Assembly: GCF_014203355.1 (NCBI RefSeq)
Contig: NZ_JACHIR010000001.1
Location: 8,673,632 to 8,737,631, forward strand
From: Kutzneria kofuensis
Lineage (GTDB): Bacteria; Actinomycetota; Actinomycetes; Mycobacteriales; Pseudonocardiaceae
Length of the DNA: 64,000 bases
Reading direction: 5' to 3'
Part shown: one piece after another, positions 36,304 to 45,347 of the stretch
Layout: every line of letters begins with the position of its first letter
Position numbering within the stretch: position 1 is the stretch's first letter
Made by a program: the position numbers and the translations under genes
The notes under the pieces: generated by a model
Database searches by the model: none
Seen by the model: only the letters and a program-made list of their open reading frames with translations
Told to the model about the DNA's origin: nothing

Positions 36304-38531
36304 GCACGACCGAGCCGCTCACCGACGGGCAGCACCGAGCCCTGGACGAGCTCAGGTACCTGGAGCGTGTCGCCGGCGGCCGGGTGAAGGTCGAGGCCGC
36401 CACCGACGACGGCCGGATCGACATCACCATCTACTGCGGCAGCGACCGCTCAAAGGATGCCGACGCCCAACTCCAGGCCTGGGAACCGTTCTCGATTCTG
36501 GTGGGGCGACGGTATCCGCTGGAGGTTCCGGCGGTTCAGGTGCGGCACCGGCGGTTCGCCGGCCTGCCCCACGTGGTGTGGGGCGAATACCTCTGCCTGC
36601 ACGTCGGCGACAACGACTGGGATCCGGGCCGTGGCATGCAGGGCCTGCTCGAGCGGCTGCTGGCGTGGCTGGACCACGTCGCCACCGGCACGCTCACCGG
36701 TCCCGACCTACCATGGGAACCGCCCATCGCCCGCGCGATCCCACAACTCGGCAGGCTGATCATCCGCCCCGAGTTGCCGGACGCACTGGTGACCACGGGT
36801 GAGCCGCACATCGCGCTGGCCGTCGTCACGGCGGTCGGTGATCGGAAGTACGAACTGCGGCAGTGGCTCACCGGCCCCGACGACCTGCAGTCCACGCTGG
36901 ATCCCCCGAACTTTCTGGCAGTGGGGGTGATCCTGCAGCGCCCGGCGGACTACAGCTACCCAACCCGGCGCGCCGAACTGCTCGCCAGCCTCCGTGACCA
37001 CGGCTTCTCACTGGGGATGATGCAAGAGCTGACTGACCTGGCACTGGTCGGCAACGTCAAGCTGTGGGAAGGAGTTCCCCTTTCACTGGAGACTTGGCCG
37101 CTACCGTTTCTTCTTGTGATCAGCCCGTCGCCCGGCCACGCCGGGCCACGCCACCCGGCGGCTCATGTGGCTGCGTGGTATACGGACCCACTGAAGCAGG
37201 GCGACGAGTTGCTGTGGCTGAAGGTCTATGACCGCCGGCCGAGCATCGTGACCCGCCGGGACCATTCCCGGCCAGCGCACTGGCTCACCGGCCAGCGCAT
37301 CCTCGTCCTCGGCTGTGGTGCACTCGGCGCACCCGTGGCCGAATCCTGCGTCCGTGCCGGGGCGGAGTTCGTTGAGTGCGTCGACAACCGCGCCGTGCAT
37401 CCCGGAATCCTGGTGCGCCAGCCGTACCGCTACGACGACATCGGCCACGCCAAGGCGACCGTGCTCGCGGAGCGGCTGCGAGGCATCACGCCCGAGGCGA
37501 CCGTGGAGGGCACGATCTCGAACGCGATCGATCTCGTCGCCGACGACGGCTTCCTGGCCCAGTTTGACCTCGTCGTGGACGCCACGGCCAATCGGTCTGT
37601 CGCCGTCGGGCTCGAACGGACTCGGTGGACGATGTCCGACCGTCGACCACCGGTGCTGTCGGTCATGGTCGGCCACGACTGCGAGCGCGCCATCGGGACA
37701 TTGGCACTGCCGTCGGCTACCGGTGGTGGCGTCGACGCGCTGCGGCGGTTGGCGCTCGCCGCCGGCGAGGACGACGGATGGCAGGACGTCCTCGACGACT
37801 TCTTCCCCGATCCGCCGCGGACCGAACTCTTCCAGCCCGAGCCAGGCTGCTCCGACCCCACGTTCGTCGGCTCCGCCATGGACATGTCGGCGTTCGCCGG
37901 ACAACTGCTCAACGACGCGCTCGCCCAACTCGCCACCCCTGTGCCGGTGAACAAGCTGGTGCCCGCTCTGTCGGCGACCGTGCTGCGATCGACCGAGGCA
38001 GTCGGATCGGGTCCGGCCGTGCGGCGACGTCAGTGGCGTGGCGACATGCTGCTCACCGAGGCCGGACACAGGTTTCAGGTACGGGTCGACCCGGCCGCCT
38101 CGGCCGGCATCCGCGCCGAGATCGAGCGGGTCGCGGAGTTCAAGGACCTGGACTGCGAGACCGGTGGCTACCTGCTGGGGCAGATCGACCAGGCGAGCCG
38201 GGTGGTGTGGATCACCGAGGCCCCGCCACCGCCACCGGGCAGCGAGGCGACGGCCACCAGCGTGAAGCTCATCCCTGATTTCGTCCGCCAGGTGGTCGCC
38301 GAGCGACGGGCCAGGACCAGGGGACTCGTCGACTGGGTCGGCACCTGGCACACGCATCCCCACAGCGAACCCAACCCCAGCTCGCTCGACGTGTCGACCG
38401 CAGCAGGGCTCGCCGAGGAGCGCGGCGCCCTGCTGCTGTTGATTGTCGGTGGCGGCCCCGGCCGGCTCACCGCGTGGACCGAGCATCGTCAACAGCCGGA
38501 CTTCCACACCCGACTGTTCCTTCCCAGCTGA
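36300..38531 (+). CDS. E2-E1-JAB triple fusion (Cap2-Cap3-like, locus B)
   Basis: The protein has 743 residues; GTG 36300 overlaps the previous stop. Residues 1-140 are an E2-like domain with C99 in E-Y-L-C-L-H and W-D-P-G-R-G-M just after. Residues about 320-600 are the E1 adenylation domain: L-V-L-G-C-G-A-L-G-A at about 336-345, D-N near 362, and a candidate thioester cysteine C517 in P-G-C-S-D-P-T-F. Residues about 610-740 are a JAB/MPN metalloprotease: E620 in E-T-G-G-Y-L-L-G, H684-x-H686 and S694-x-x-D697, all intact. In type II CBASS, Cap2 conjugates the CD-NTase to targets and Cap3 removes it. Here conjugase and deconjugase are a single chain, so both activities would be at 1:1 ratio. 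Confidence 0.87.
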   Translation: MSTTEPLTDGQHRALDELRYLERVAGGRVKVEAATDDGRIDITIYCGSDRSKDADAQLQAWEPFSILVGRRYPLEVPAVQVRHRRFAGLPHVVWGEYLCLHVGDNDWDPGRGMQGLLERLLAWLDHVATGTLTGPDLPWEPPIARAIPQLGRLIIRPELPDALVTTGEPHIALAVVTAVGDRKYELRQWLTGPDDLQSTLDPPNFLAVGVILQRPADYSYPTRRAELLASLRDHGFSLGMMQELTDLALVGNVKLWEGVPLSLETWPLPFLLVISPSPGHAGPRHPAAHVAAWYTDPLKQGDELLWLKVYDRRPSIVTRRDHSRPAHWLTGQRILVLGCGALGAPVAESCVRAGAEFVECVDNRAVHPGILVRQPYRYDDIGHAKATVLAERLRGITPEATVEGTISNAIDLVADDGFLAQFDLVVDATANRSVAVGLERTRWTMSDRRPPVLSVMVGHDCERAIGTLALPSATGGGVDALRRLALAAGEDDGWQDVLDDFFPDPPRTELFQPEPGCSDPTFVGSAMDMSAFAGQLLNDALAQLATPVPVNKLVPALSATVLRSTEAVGSGPAVRRRQWRGDMLLTEAGHRFQVRVDPAASAGIRAEIERVAEFKDLDCETGGYLLGQIDQASRVVWITEAPPPPPGSEATATSVKLIPDFVRQVVAERRARTRGLVDWVGTWHTHPHSEPNPSSLDVSTAAGLAEERGALLLLIVGGGPGRLTAWTEHRQQPDFHTRLFLPS

Positions 38532-38540
38532 GGCGGAACC

Positions 38541-39428
38541 GTGGACATCACACCCGAGATGGTGCAGCAGTGGTCGAGAAAGCACGACTCGCTACTGCTC
38601 ACCTGGACCCGCTCCGTGTTGACCACTGCCCTGGCCGATTCGAAGCGCCTGGAGGGTCGGGACTACGAGATCTTCGGGCAGGGCTCGTTCGCCAACGAGA
38701 CCAACATCGCGAAGAGCAGTGACGTGGATCTCGTCGTGGCGTTGAAGCTACCGTTCCAGGAGGACATCTCCGTTCTCAGCCCGGCCGGCAAGCAGGTGTT
38801 CAAGCAGGTGTATGAGGAAAGTCTCTACGACTGGCATGACTTTCGGTCCGACGTGATCGCCACCCTGCGCCGGTCCTACCACGTGGTGCCGGCCAAGAAG
38901 TGCCTCGACATCTCGGATTTCGACTCCCTGCTGCGACTGCCCGCCGACGTGGTGCCGGCCCTGGAGTACCGGGAGTACTCGCAGATGCGGTCCGCCGAGC
39001 ACGAGGAGTACCGCCTGGCCGTGTACTTCCACGACGCCGACGGCAAGCGGATCGTCAGCTACCCCCGGCAGCACCACCGAAACGGACAGGAGAAAGACCG
39101 CAACACTCGCGGCCGGTTCAAGGAGATCGTGCGCGTCGTGAAGAACGCCCGCGAGTTCGTCGCGCCGAGTGACGGCAAACCCACGGTGTCCTCATATCTG
39201 CTCGAGTGCCTCGTCTACAACGTGCCGAACGAGGTGTTCAGGCAGCCGCTGCCCATGGCATTCCAGGGTGTCCTCGACTGGCTGGTCGCTCAGGAGAACT
39301 GGCTGGACTTCCAGTGCCAGAACGGTATCAAGCTCCTGTTCGGCGAGGCGTTCCCCACGACACACGAACCCGAGGTGCGCCCTGTGATATACGAGGTGAG
39401 AGCCCGGCACTGCCGTCCGCTCTCGTGA
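38541..39428 (+). CDS. CD-NTase (CBASS-type nucleotidyltransferase, locus B)
   Basis: The protein has 295 residues and starts at GTG 38541, 9 bases after the E2-E1-JAB stop, with GAGGCGG upstream. The signature is G-Q-G-S-F-A-N (G48-S49) then D61-V-D63, at the same residue numbers as in the locus A enzyme, although the rest is only distantly similar. An R-I-V-S-Y-P-R-Q-H region lies near 170. The C-terminus ends ...R-H-C-R-P-L-S rather than in glycine, unlike the locus A enzyme. It is the last gene of locus B, so gene order is reversed relative to locus A, where the cyclase is first. Confidence 0.85.
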   Translation: MDITPEMVQQWSRKHDSLLLTWTRSVLTTALADSKRLEGRDYEIFGQGSFANETNIAKSSDVDLVVALKLPFQEDISVLSPAGKQVFKQVYEESLYDWHDFRSDVIATLRRSYHVVPAKKCLDISDFDSLLRLPADVVPALEYREYSQMRSAEHEEYRLAVYFHDADGKRIVSYPRQHHRNGQEKDRNTRGRFKEIVRVVKNAREFVAPSDGKPTVSSYLLECLVYNVPNEVFRQPLPMAFQGVLDWLVAQENWLDFQCQNGIKLLFGEAFPTTHEPEVRPVIYEVRARHCRPLS

Positions 39429-39964
39429 TCGGCGTCAAGCACTGCGGTCGTGCGCACGGTCGTCGACTCGGACCGGAAGCTCGGCGGTTCCTTGAGCACG
39501 TTTGCCGGCGCCGTGGCCGACAATCCGGCTTGCTGGTCGGCTTCGCAAAGCAAGGGATGGGCTGCACGACCGCTTCCGGCTGGAGATCACGACCTTCGAG
39601 GAGGTGGTGAGGCGGCTGACGGGCTCTGGCGGTGCCATCACGTCTGGGGTGGTCGACGGCGGATCTGTTAGCGCACCGGGGAACCGTGCATCGGCAGGTG
39701 ATCGACATCGTCGAGCAACGGCTTGCCGCACCACCAGAGCTGACCGATAGGCTGAGGCCGCCAGGGCTGCCCGACTGGTTCGCCGAGGGTGCGGAGATGT
39801 TTGGCGTTACTGTTAGCGAGCCGAGGGCCGCGCGATGGAGCCCAGGCAAGTCGAGCTGAGACACGGCGCCGGATCTGTTGCTGTTTCTCTGGAACGACTG
39901 CCGGCGGACGGACTGCTCGGGGCGGGCGGTGCTCGGCGCTACTGAGGTTGAATTGTCGGGGTGT
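39429..39964. other. Possible decayed coding region
   Basis: Plus-strand pieces in different frames (for example F-R-L-E-I-T-T-F-E-E-V-V-R-R-L near 39570-39615, then H-R-G-T-V-H-R-Q-V-I-D-I near 39680) look protein-like but are not in one frame. No known domain was recognised. It may be a broken gene at the end of locus B. Confidence 0.35.
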
Positions 39965-40500
39965 CATGGCGGGTCTGGAGTCAGGGCCAGTCCGGTTTCG
40001 GTGACGAAGGCGTCAATAAGCCCGGGTCGGTACTGCATCTGCTTGAGCCGGGTCTTCATCAGGCGGCGAGCTGATCGACGCCACGGGTGGCCAGGTTGCC
40101 CAGGCCGCGTTTGAGGTGTGACCACGCGCCTTCGACCGGATTCAGCTCCGGCGCGCTGAACAACCGTCCGATCGGGAGGGCGATCCTGGCCAGGGTCCAG
40201 CGCTGGTCCTCGGTCCGGCCATACGCGGCAGGCCCGGCGTCCAACGCGGCCTGCAAGCGAGCCACCTGGGCGTCGATCAGCTTGCACCGCCCGTCGCTGG
40301 GCCCGTGCGAGGCCAGTCCCGCACGGGCCCGCCCGTGCCCAGTCCCGCCGCCAGGCTCAGGCCGACTTGGTCGACACGCGCAGCCGGTCGGCGACCTCCG
40401 GGGCTCCACCCCGCCCGCGAACGACTCGGCTGCCTGCAGCCGCACCGCTTCGCGCTTGGCGCGCGGTCGCGGCCAGGCCGCTACCGTCTGGGTACCTCAT
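39965..40500 (-). pseudogene. IS630-family transposase remnant
   Basis: Reading leftward from an ATG at 40500 there is an M-R-Y-P-D-G-S-G-L start, then after a frame change R-L-Q-A-A, A-L-D-A-G-P-A-A-Y-G, E-D-Q-R-W-T-L-A-R-I, and A-P-E-L-N-P-V-E-G-A-W-S-H-L-K-R. After another frame change the C-terminus follows (T-R-L-K-Q-M-Q-Y-R-P-G-L). The central DDE part with the first two catalytic acids is deleted. It lies just inside the right end of the island. Confidence 0.75.
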
Positions 40501-40737
40501 CTCATCGGCGTAGGCCATAACTCATCGAATACCGCGGTGACACGCCGCTACCAGACCCAGACTTTTCAACCTCGGTAGTTCGGCACGCACAGCTCGTAAC
40601 CTCGGCGCGGACAAACGTTATTCCCACATCGTGGGAGTCTCTTGGTGATCTTGTCCAGCGTCATCGCGACATCGTCAAGTCAAGGGGTCCAGTAGGTCAG
40701 GAGCGGCATGCTTGAGTTCGACGAACGGAACAAGATC

Positions 40738-40777
40738 ATAAAAAGAAGGTCTTCGCAGCCTGTGAGCTGCGGAGACC
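40738..40777 (-). terminator. Terminator downstream of tRNA-Pro
   Basis: On the minus strand, GGTCTCCGCAGC and GCTGCGAAGACC form a 12-bp stem with one mismatch and a six-base loop, followed by TTCTTTTT. It directly follows the tRNA 3' end. Its sequence differs from the displaced terminator at 12293-12336, as expected if it arrived with the island. Confidence 0.75.
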
Positions 40778-40780
40778 CTC

Positions 40781-40861
<81 letters not shown>

Positions 40862-40986
40862 GTCATGCACTCGGTGTTCCGGTGAGTGCGTGGATAGCTT
40901 AGCGCACGAGGGGGAAAGATCGAAATCGGGGGGTGGCGGGGCGCTGAGCTGGGGAAATGGAGGGCTTCCGGTGGTGGGGGTTGTGT

Positions 40987-41005
40987 GTTAGGAAACCTTC
41001 TGAAC
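40987..41005 (+). promoter_or_regulatory. GTTAGGAAACCTTC motif upstream of GH2 gene
   Basis: GTTAGGAAACCTTCTGAAC lies 29 bases before the ATG of the secreted GH2 enzyme. Nearly the same sequence in reverse orientation lies upstream of the GH18 gene (55215-55233), and the core AAAGGTTTCC upstream of the GH28 gene (58508-58517). It is likely a shared operator; the regulator is unknown. Confidence 0.5.
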
Positions 41006-41033
41006 TATTTCGGCGGGCGGGGAGCTGGGGTTG

Positions 41034-43895
41034 ATGAGACGAACGCTGGGCACGGCGCTGGCGTGCGCGGTGGTGATGAGCCTGGTGGCGGCCACGGCGG
41101 CGGTGCCGGGCGAGGCGGCGCCGGCGACTGGGGCGACGGGGCTGGAGACGCTGGGGCTGCACGGCTGGCAGGTGCAAAGCAGTGCGGACGCGAAGCAGTC
41201 GGGGGAGGAGGTGTCGAAGCCGGGCTTCGACACGGCGACCTGGCTGAAGGTGCGGCCGGATGACGGCGGGGCCCCGGGCACGGAGATCGGGGCGCTGGTG
41301 CAGAACGGGAAGTGCCCGAACGTCTACTTCTCGGACAACATGCGCAAGTGCTTCGGCTTCACGGACGACAACGCGGGCCCGGTGACGGTGCCGCAGTTCG
41401 CGGTGCCCTGGTGGTTCCGGACGGACTTCACGCCGGACCTCCGCAACGGCGGCACGGCGCAGCTGATCGTGAACGGCGTGATCGGCAAAGCGGACGTCTG
41501 GGTCAACGGCCGGCAGGTGGCGACGAGCGCCACGGTGACGGGCGCCTACACGAAGTTCACCTTCGACGTGTCGAAGATCCTCACCAACGGCCGCAACACG
41601 CTGGCCCTGGAGGTCTACCCGAACGACCCGGGCAAGATGTTCACGGTCTCCGACATCGACTGGAACCAGGTCCCGCCGGACAACAACACGGGCATCCACT
41701 TCCCGGTCCAGCTCAGGGTCTCGGGCGCCCTGACCAACGGCAACGCCCGCGTCCTGCAGGACAACGCGAAGGACCTGAGCCGCTCGACCCTGACGCCGAA
41801 GACGGACGTCGCGAACAACACCGACCGCACGGTCACGAGCCTGGCCAAGGCGACGGTCACCGCACCGGACGGTCGGAAGACGACGGTCCAGCAAACGGTG
41901 ACCCTGGAGCCCCACACCACCCGGACGGTGACCTTCCACCCGATCGTCATCGACCACCCGAAGATGTGGTGGCCGTACTCCCTGGGCAGCCAGCCGCTGT
42001 ACACGCTGACGACGGACGTGCAGGGCAGCGGCACGAGTGAGCAGTTCGGTATCCGCACGGTGACGACCGAGCTGGTCGGCCCCTCGCCGGCGGCTCCGGA
42101 GGGTGTCCGCCGCTACGCGATCAACGGCAAGCCGCTGGTGATCCGCGGCGCCGGCTTCGCGGAGGACCTTTTCCTGCGCTACGACTCGGCGGACATCGCC
42201 AGGCAGGTCGGGTTGCTCAAGAACATGGGCGTCAACCTGGTCCGCGTCGAGGGCCACTTCCTGCCGGACGACTTCTACCAGCAGATGGACCGCGCCGGCA
42301 TCATGGTCAACGCCGGCTGGTCGTGCTGCGACCGGTGGGAGCTGCCCACGAGCGAGAAGGGCGTCACCGACGAGGACTTCAAGATCATCCAGCTGTCGGC
42401 GCAGACGGTCGGCGAACGGCTGCGCGACCACCCGAGCGTGATCACGTTCAACTGGAGCGACAACCAGCCGACGCCCCGCCAGGAGGCGGTGTCGCTGCAG
42501 GGCTTCAAGGACGCGGACTTCACGCAGCCGGTGGTGGCCTCGGCGGAGTACAAGGCCAGCCCGCAGCTGGGCCAGGCCGGCGAGAAGGAGGGCCCGTACG
42601 ACTACGTGCCCCCGAGCTACTGGTACGACACCACGCACTTCGACCCGACCGACGACTCCCGCACCAACGTGGGCGGCTCCTGGGGCTTCGACAGCGAGCA
42701 GAGCGCCGGCGACACGGTGCCGACGCTGGACTCGCTGAACCGCTTCATGAGCGCGGACGAGCAGGCCAAGCTGTGGCAGGACCCGGCCTACAACCAGTAC
42801 CACCTGAACTTCGAGGCCGACCACGGCGGCTACAACTTCGGCACGCTGTTCACCTTCGACACGGCCATGGCCAACCGCTACGGCCAGTGGTCGAGCCTGC
42901 GGCAGTACGTGCAGCAGGCGCAGGTGCAGAACTACGAGAACACCCGCTCGCAGTTCGAGGCGTTCATCGACCACTCGACCAACCAGCCGACGCCGGCCAC
43001 CGGCACGATCTACTGGCAGGGCAACAAGGGCTGGCCGAGCCTGCTCTGGACGCTCTACAACAACGACGGCGACCAGGCCGGCAGCTTCTTCGGCGCGAAG
43101 AAGGCCAACGAGCCGCTGCACGTGCTGTACTCCTACGACGACGGCGGCGTCACGATCGACAACCTGGGCGCCGACATGCAGGACGGCCTGACCGTCCAGT
43201 CCAAGGTCTACGACACCAGCGGCAAGGTGCTGGACGACCAGCGGTCGGCCCCGACCAGCCTGGCCAGCCAGCAGGTCCGCAACGACGTGCTGAAGCCGAA
43301 GACGCCCGCGGTCACCACGCCGCCGGCCAAGGCCGGCACGTACTTCGTGGAGCTGTTGCTGCGCAAGGGAAACCAGGTCGTGGACCGCAACGTCTACTGG
43401 CTGTCCACGCAGCAGGACGTCGTCGACTGGCCGGCGAGCTACGGCAACCCGCAGGCGACCATGACCCAGTACGCGGACCTTCAGGGTCTCCAGGGCCTCC
43501 AGCAGGCCAAGGTCTCCGCGGTGGCGGCGTCGCAGAAGCAGCGGGACGGCAAGCAGGCCACGAAGGTGACGGTCACGAACACCTCGAAGCAGCCGATCGT
43601 CGGCTTCTTCCTGCGGGCGGACATCCGCCGCGGCAATGCGGACGGCACCGAGAAGCCCGGCGACAACCAGGTGACTTCGGGCCTGTGGAGCGACAACGAC
43701 GTCACGCTGTGGCCGGGGGAGTCCCAGACCCTCACGGTCACCTACGACGCGGCGGACCTGCGCGGGGCCACGCCGGTGGTCAGTCTCCAGGGCTGGAACC
43801 TGCCGAGGTTCGACGTGAAGGCGGGCAGCGATCTGGTCTCCTGCGCGGCGCAGGAGGCGGCTGCGGCCGCCCGCGACATCCTGCACGTGGGGTGA
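41034..43895 (+). CDS. Secreted GH2 exo-beta-D-glucosaminidase-like enzyme
   Basis: The protein has 953 residues from ATG 41034, with GGAG nine bases upstream. A signal peptide ends near residue 28 (A-A-V-P-G-E-A-A). The order is the GH2 one: sugar-binding beta-sandwich (W-W-F-R-T-D-F, W-V-N-G), an immunoglobulin-like domain, the TIM barrel from about 340 to 650, and C-terminal beta domains. In the barrel, F-N-W-S-D-N-Q-P near 470 carries the acid position where the exo-glucosaminidase CsxA has aspartate rather than the usual glutamate, and H-L-N-F-E-A-D-H near 593 fits the nucleophile. These favour removal of D-glucosamine units from chitosan ends over galactosidase or mannosidase activity. 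A strong terminator follows. Confidence 0.83.
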   Translation: MRRTLGTALACAVVMSLVAATAAVPGEAAPATGATGLETLGLHGWQVQSSADAKQSGEEVSKPGFDTATWLKVRPDDGGAPGTEIGALVQNGKCPNVYFSDNMRKCFGFTDDNAGPVTVPQFAVPWWFRTDFTPDLRNGGTAQLIVNGVIGKADVWVNGRQVATSATVTGAYTKFTFDVSKILTNGRNTLALEVYPNDPGKMFTVSDIDWNQVPPDNNTGIHFPVQLRVSGALTNGNARVLQDNAKDLSRSTLTPKTDVANNTDRTVTSLAKATVTAPDGRKTTVQQTVTLEPHTTRTVTFHPIVIDHPKMWWPYSLGSQPLYTLTTDVQGSGTSEQFGIRTVTTELVGPSPAAPEGVRRYAINGKPLVIRGAGFAEDLFLRYDSADIARQVGLLKNMGVNLVRVEGHFLPDDFYQQMDRAGIMVNAGWSCCDRWELPTSEKGVTDEDFKIIQLSAQTVGERLRDHPSVITFNWSDNQPTPRQEAVSLQGFKDADFTQPVVASAEYKASPQLGQAGEKEGPYDYVPPSYWYDTTHFDPTDDSRTNVGGSWGFDSEQSAGDTVPTLDSLNRFMSADEQAKLWQDPAYNQYHLNFEADHGGYNFGTLFTFDTAMANRYGQWSSLRQYVQQAQVQNYENTRSQFEAFIDHSTNQPTPATGTIYWQGNKGWPSLLWTLYNNDGDQAGSFFGAKKANEPLHVLYSYDDGGVTIDNLGADMQDGLTVQSKVYDTSGKVLDDQRSAPTSLASQQVRNDVLKPKTPAVTTPPAKAGTYFVELLLRKGNQVVDRNVYWLSTQQDVVDWPASYGNPQATMTQYADLQGLQGLQQAKVSAVAASQKQRDGKQATKVTVTNTSKQPIVGFFLRADIRRGNADGTEKPGDNQVTSGLWSDNDVTLWPGESQTLTVTYDAADLRGATPVVSLQGWNLPRFDVKAGSDLVSCAAQEAAAAARDILHVG

Positions 43896-43910
43896 CGGAG
43901 CGGTAACCTA

Positions 43911-43945
43911 GCGGCGCCGTCGGAGCTTCCGGCGGCGCCGCTTTT
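43911..43945 (+). terminator. Terminator after GH2 gene
   Basis: A 9-bp stem of GCGGCGCCG with CGGCGCCGC (43911-43919 with 43933-43941) is followed by TTTT at 43942-43945. It separates the GH2 gene from the sugar-transport operon. Confidence 0.8.
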
Positions 43946-43959
43946 CTGCCCCAGGGAAC

Positions 43960-43973
43960 TGGGAGCGCTTCCA
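43960..43973 (+). promoter_or_regulatory. LacI-type operator 1
   Basis: TGGGAGCGCTTCCA is a near-palindrome of the LacI/CebR type with the central GCGC characteristic of this family. It lies about 105 bases before the binding-protein gene; a second, perfect copy is at 44045-44060. The LacI-family gene at the end of the operon is the probable regulator. Confidence 0.7.
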
Positions 43974-44044
43974 GAATTTCGGTCACGAGATGGCCTCACC
44001 CTGTTGACGAAGCCGTAGAAGCCCTACAAACTCGCCCGCAGCGT

Positions 44045-44060
44045 CTGGAAGCGCTTCCAG
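44045..44060 (+). promoter_or_regulatory. LacI-type operator 2
   Basis: CTGGAAGCGCTTCCAG is a perfect 16-bp palindrome ending 15 bases before the ATG of the binding-protein gene. It shares GCGCTTCCAG with operator 1, 85 bases upstream, so the two could be bridged by a tetrameric or paired LacI repressor. Confidence 0.78.
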
Positions 44061-44075
44061 AATGGAGCGGAGCAC

Positions 44076-45347
44076 ATGCGTCACAGACTTCTCGCGACCG
44101 CCGTCGCGGCGGCCGTCATCGCCGGCACCGTCACGGCGTGCGGCGCCGGCGACGCCGCCGACGGCAAGGTCCACCTGACGATCGCCACGTTCGGCGAGTT
44201 CGGCTACGAGGACCTGCTCAAGCAGTACCAGGCCGACCACCCGAACATCGTCGTCACACAGCACAAGGTCGGGCAGGCCGCGCCGCACCACAAGGAGCTG
44301 TTCACCAAGCTCGCGGCCGGTTCGGGGCTGGACGACATCGAGGCCATCGAGGAGGGCTACCGGGCCCAGGTGATGGCCAAGTCCGACAAGTTCAACGACC
44401 TGAGCAAGATCGGCCCGGCCGACGCCGGCCCGGACCGCTGGCTGCCGTGGAAGTACGAGGCCGGCAAGTCCAAGGACGGCAAGCTGATCGGCTACGGAAC
44501 CGACATCGGCCCGCTGGCCATGTGCTACCGCACGGACCTGCTGCAGGCCGCCGGCCTGCCCAGCGACGCCGACGGCGTGAAGGCGCTGTTCAGCAGCTGG
44601 CAGAGCTACTTCGACGCCGGCAAGACCTACGTGCAGAAGACCGGCAAGCCCTGGTTCGACACGTCGACCCAGATCTTCAACGCCATGCACAACCAGCACG
44701 ACGTCGGCTACTACGACCAGAACGACAACCTGGTGGTGGCGACCAACCCCGACATCCAGAAGGACTGGAACGCGGTCACGCAGGCCATCGCCGACAAGGA
44801 GTCGGCCAAGCTGGTGTCGTTCAGCAACGAGTGGCAGGCCGGCTTCAAGACCAGCGGCTTCGCCACCACCGTCTGCCCCGCCTGGATGCTCGGCTCGATC
44901 GAGCAGAACTCGGGTCCGGACAACAAGGGCAAGTGGGCCGTCTCCTCGGCCTTCCCCGACGGCGGCGGCAACTGGGGCGGCTCGTACCTCACGGTTCCGT
45001 TGCAGAGCAAGCACCCCAAGGAGGCCGCCGAGCTCGCGGCCTGGCTGACCGCGCCGCAGCAGCAGATCAAGGCGTTCGTGGCCAAGGGGCCGTTCCCCAG
45101 CCAGGTGCAGGCCCTGCAGTCGCCCGAGCTGCTCAACACCACCAACGCCTACTTCGCCGACCCGAAGACCGGCGCGCTGTACGCCGAGCTGGCCAAGAAG
45201 CTGACCAAGGCCCAGTACAAGGGTCCGGCCGACGGCCAGATCCAGGACGACGTGTTCGCACCGGCGCTGCAGGCGGTGGAACAGGGCAAGTCCGCTGCCG
45301 ATGGCTGGCAGCAGGCCGTGGCCGGCGCACAGAAGGCAGCGAAGTGA
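44076..45347 (+). CDS. Sugar ABC transporter substrate-binding lipoprotein
   Basis: The protein has 423 residues. The signal peptide ends in lipobox V-T-A-C (cysteine 22), so the mature protein is lipid-anchored outside the membrane. The rest is an extracellular solute-binding protein of the family 1 type that takes up oligosaccharides: I-A-T-F-G-E-F-G-Y near the start, and W-A-V-S-S-A-F-P-D-G-G-G-N-W-G-G near 290. ATG 44076 follows GGAG. It is the first gene of the operon; both LacI operators sit immediately upstream. The downstream GH1 gene suggests a beta-linked disaccharide such as cellobiose or a glucosamine-containing sugar as substrate; this is inference. Confidence 0.9.
   Translation: MRHRLLATAVAAAVIAGTVTACGAGDAADGKVHLTIATFGEFGYEDLLKQYQADHPNIVVTQHKVGQAAPHHKELFTKLAAGSGLDDIEAIEEGYRAQVMAKSDKFNDLSKIGPADAGPDRWLPWKYEAGKSKDGKLIGYGTDIGPLAMCYRTDLLQAAGLPSDADGVKALFSSWQSYFDAGKTYVQKTGKPWFDTSTQIFNAMHNQHDVGYYDQNDNLVVATNPDIQKDWNAVTQAIADKESAKLVSFSNEWQAGFKTSGFATTVCPAWMLGSIEQNSGPDNKGKWAVSSAFPDGGGNWGGSYLTVPLQSKHPKEAAELAAWLTAPQQQIKAFVAKGPFPSQVQALQSPELLNTTNAYFADPKTGALYAELAKKLTKAQYKGPADGQIQDDVFAPALQAVEQGKSAADGWQQAVAGAQKAAK

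Noticed and set aside
40899..43886. A 995-codon open frame on the minus strand
   Set aside because: It is the antisense of the GH2 gene, with V-, R- and H-rich low-complexity sequence caused by high GC; no motifs and no start signal.
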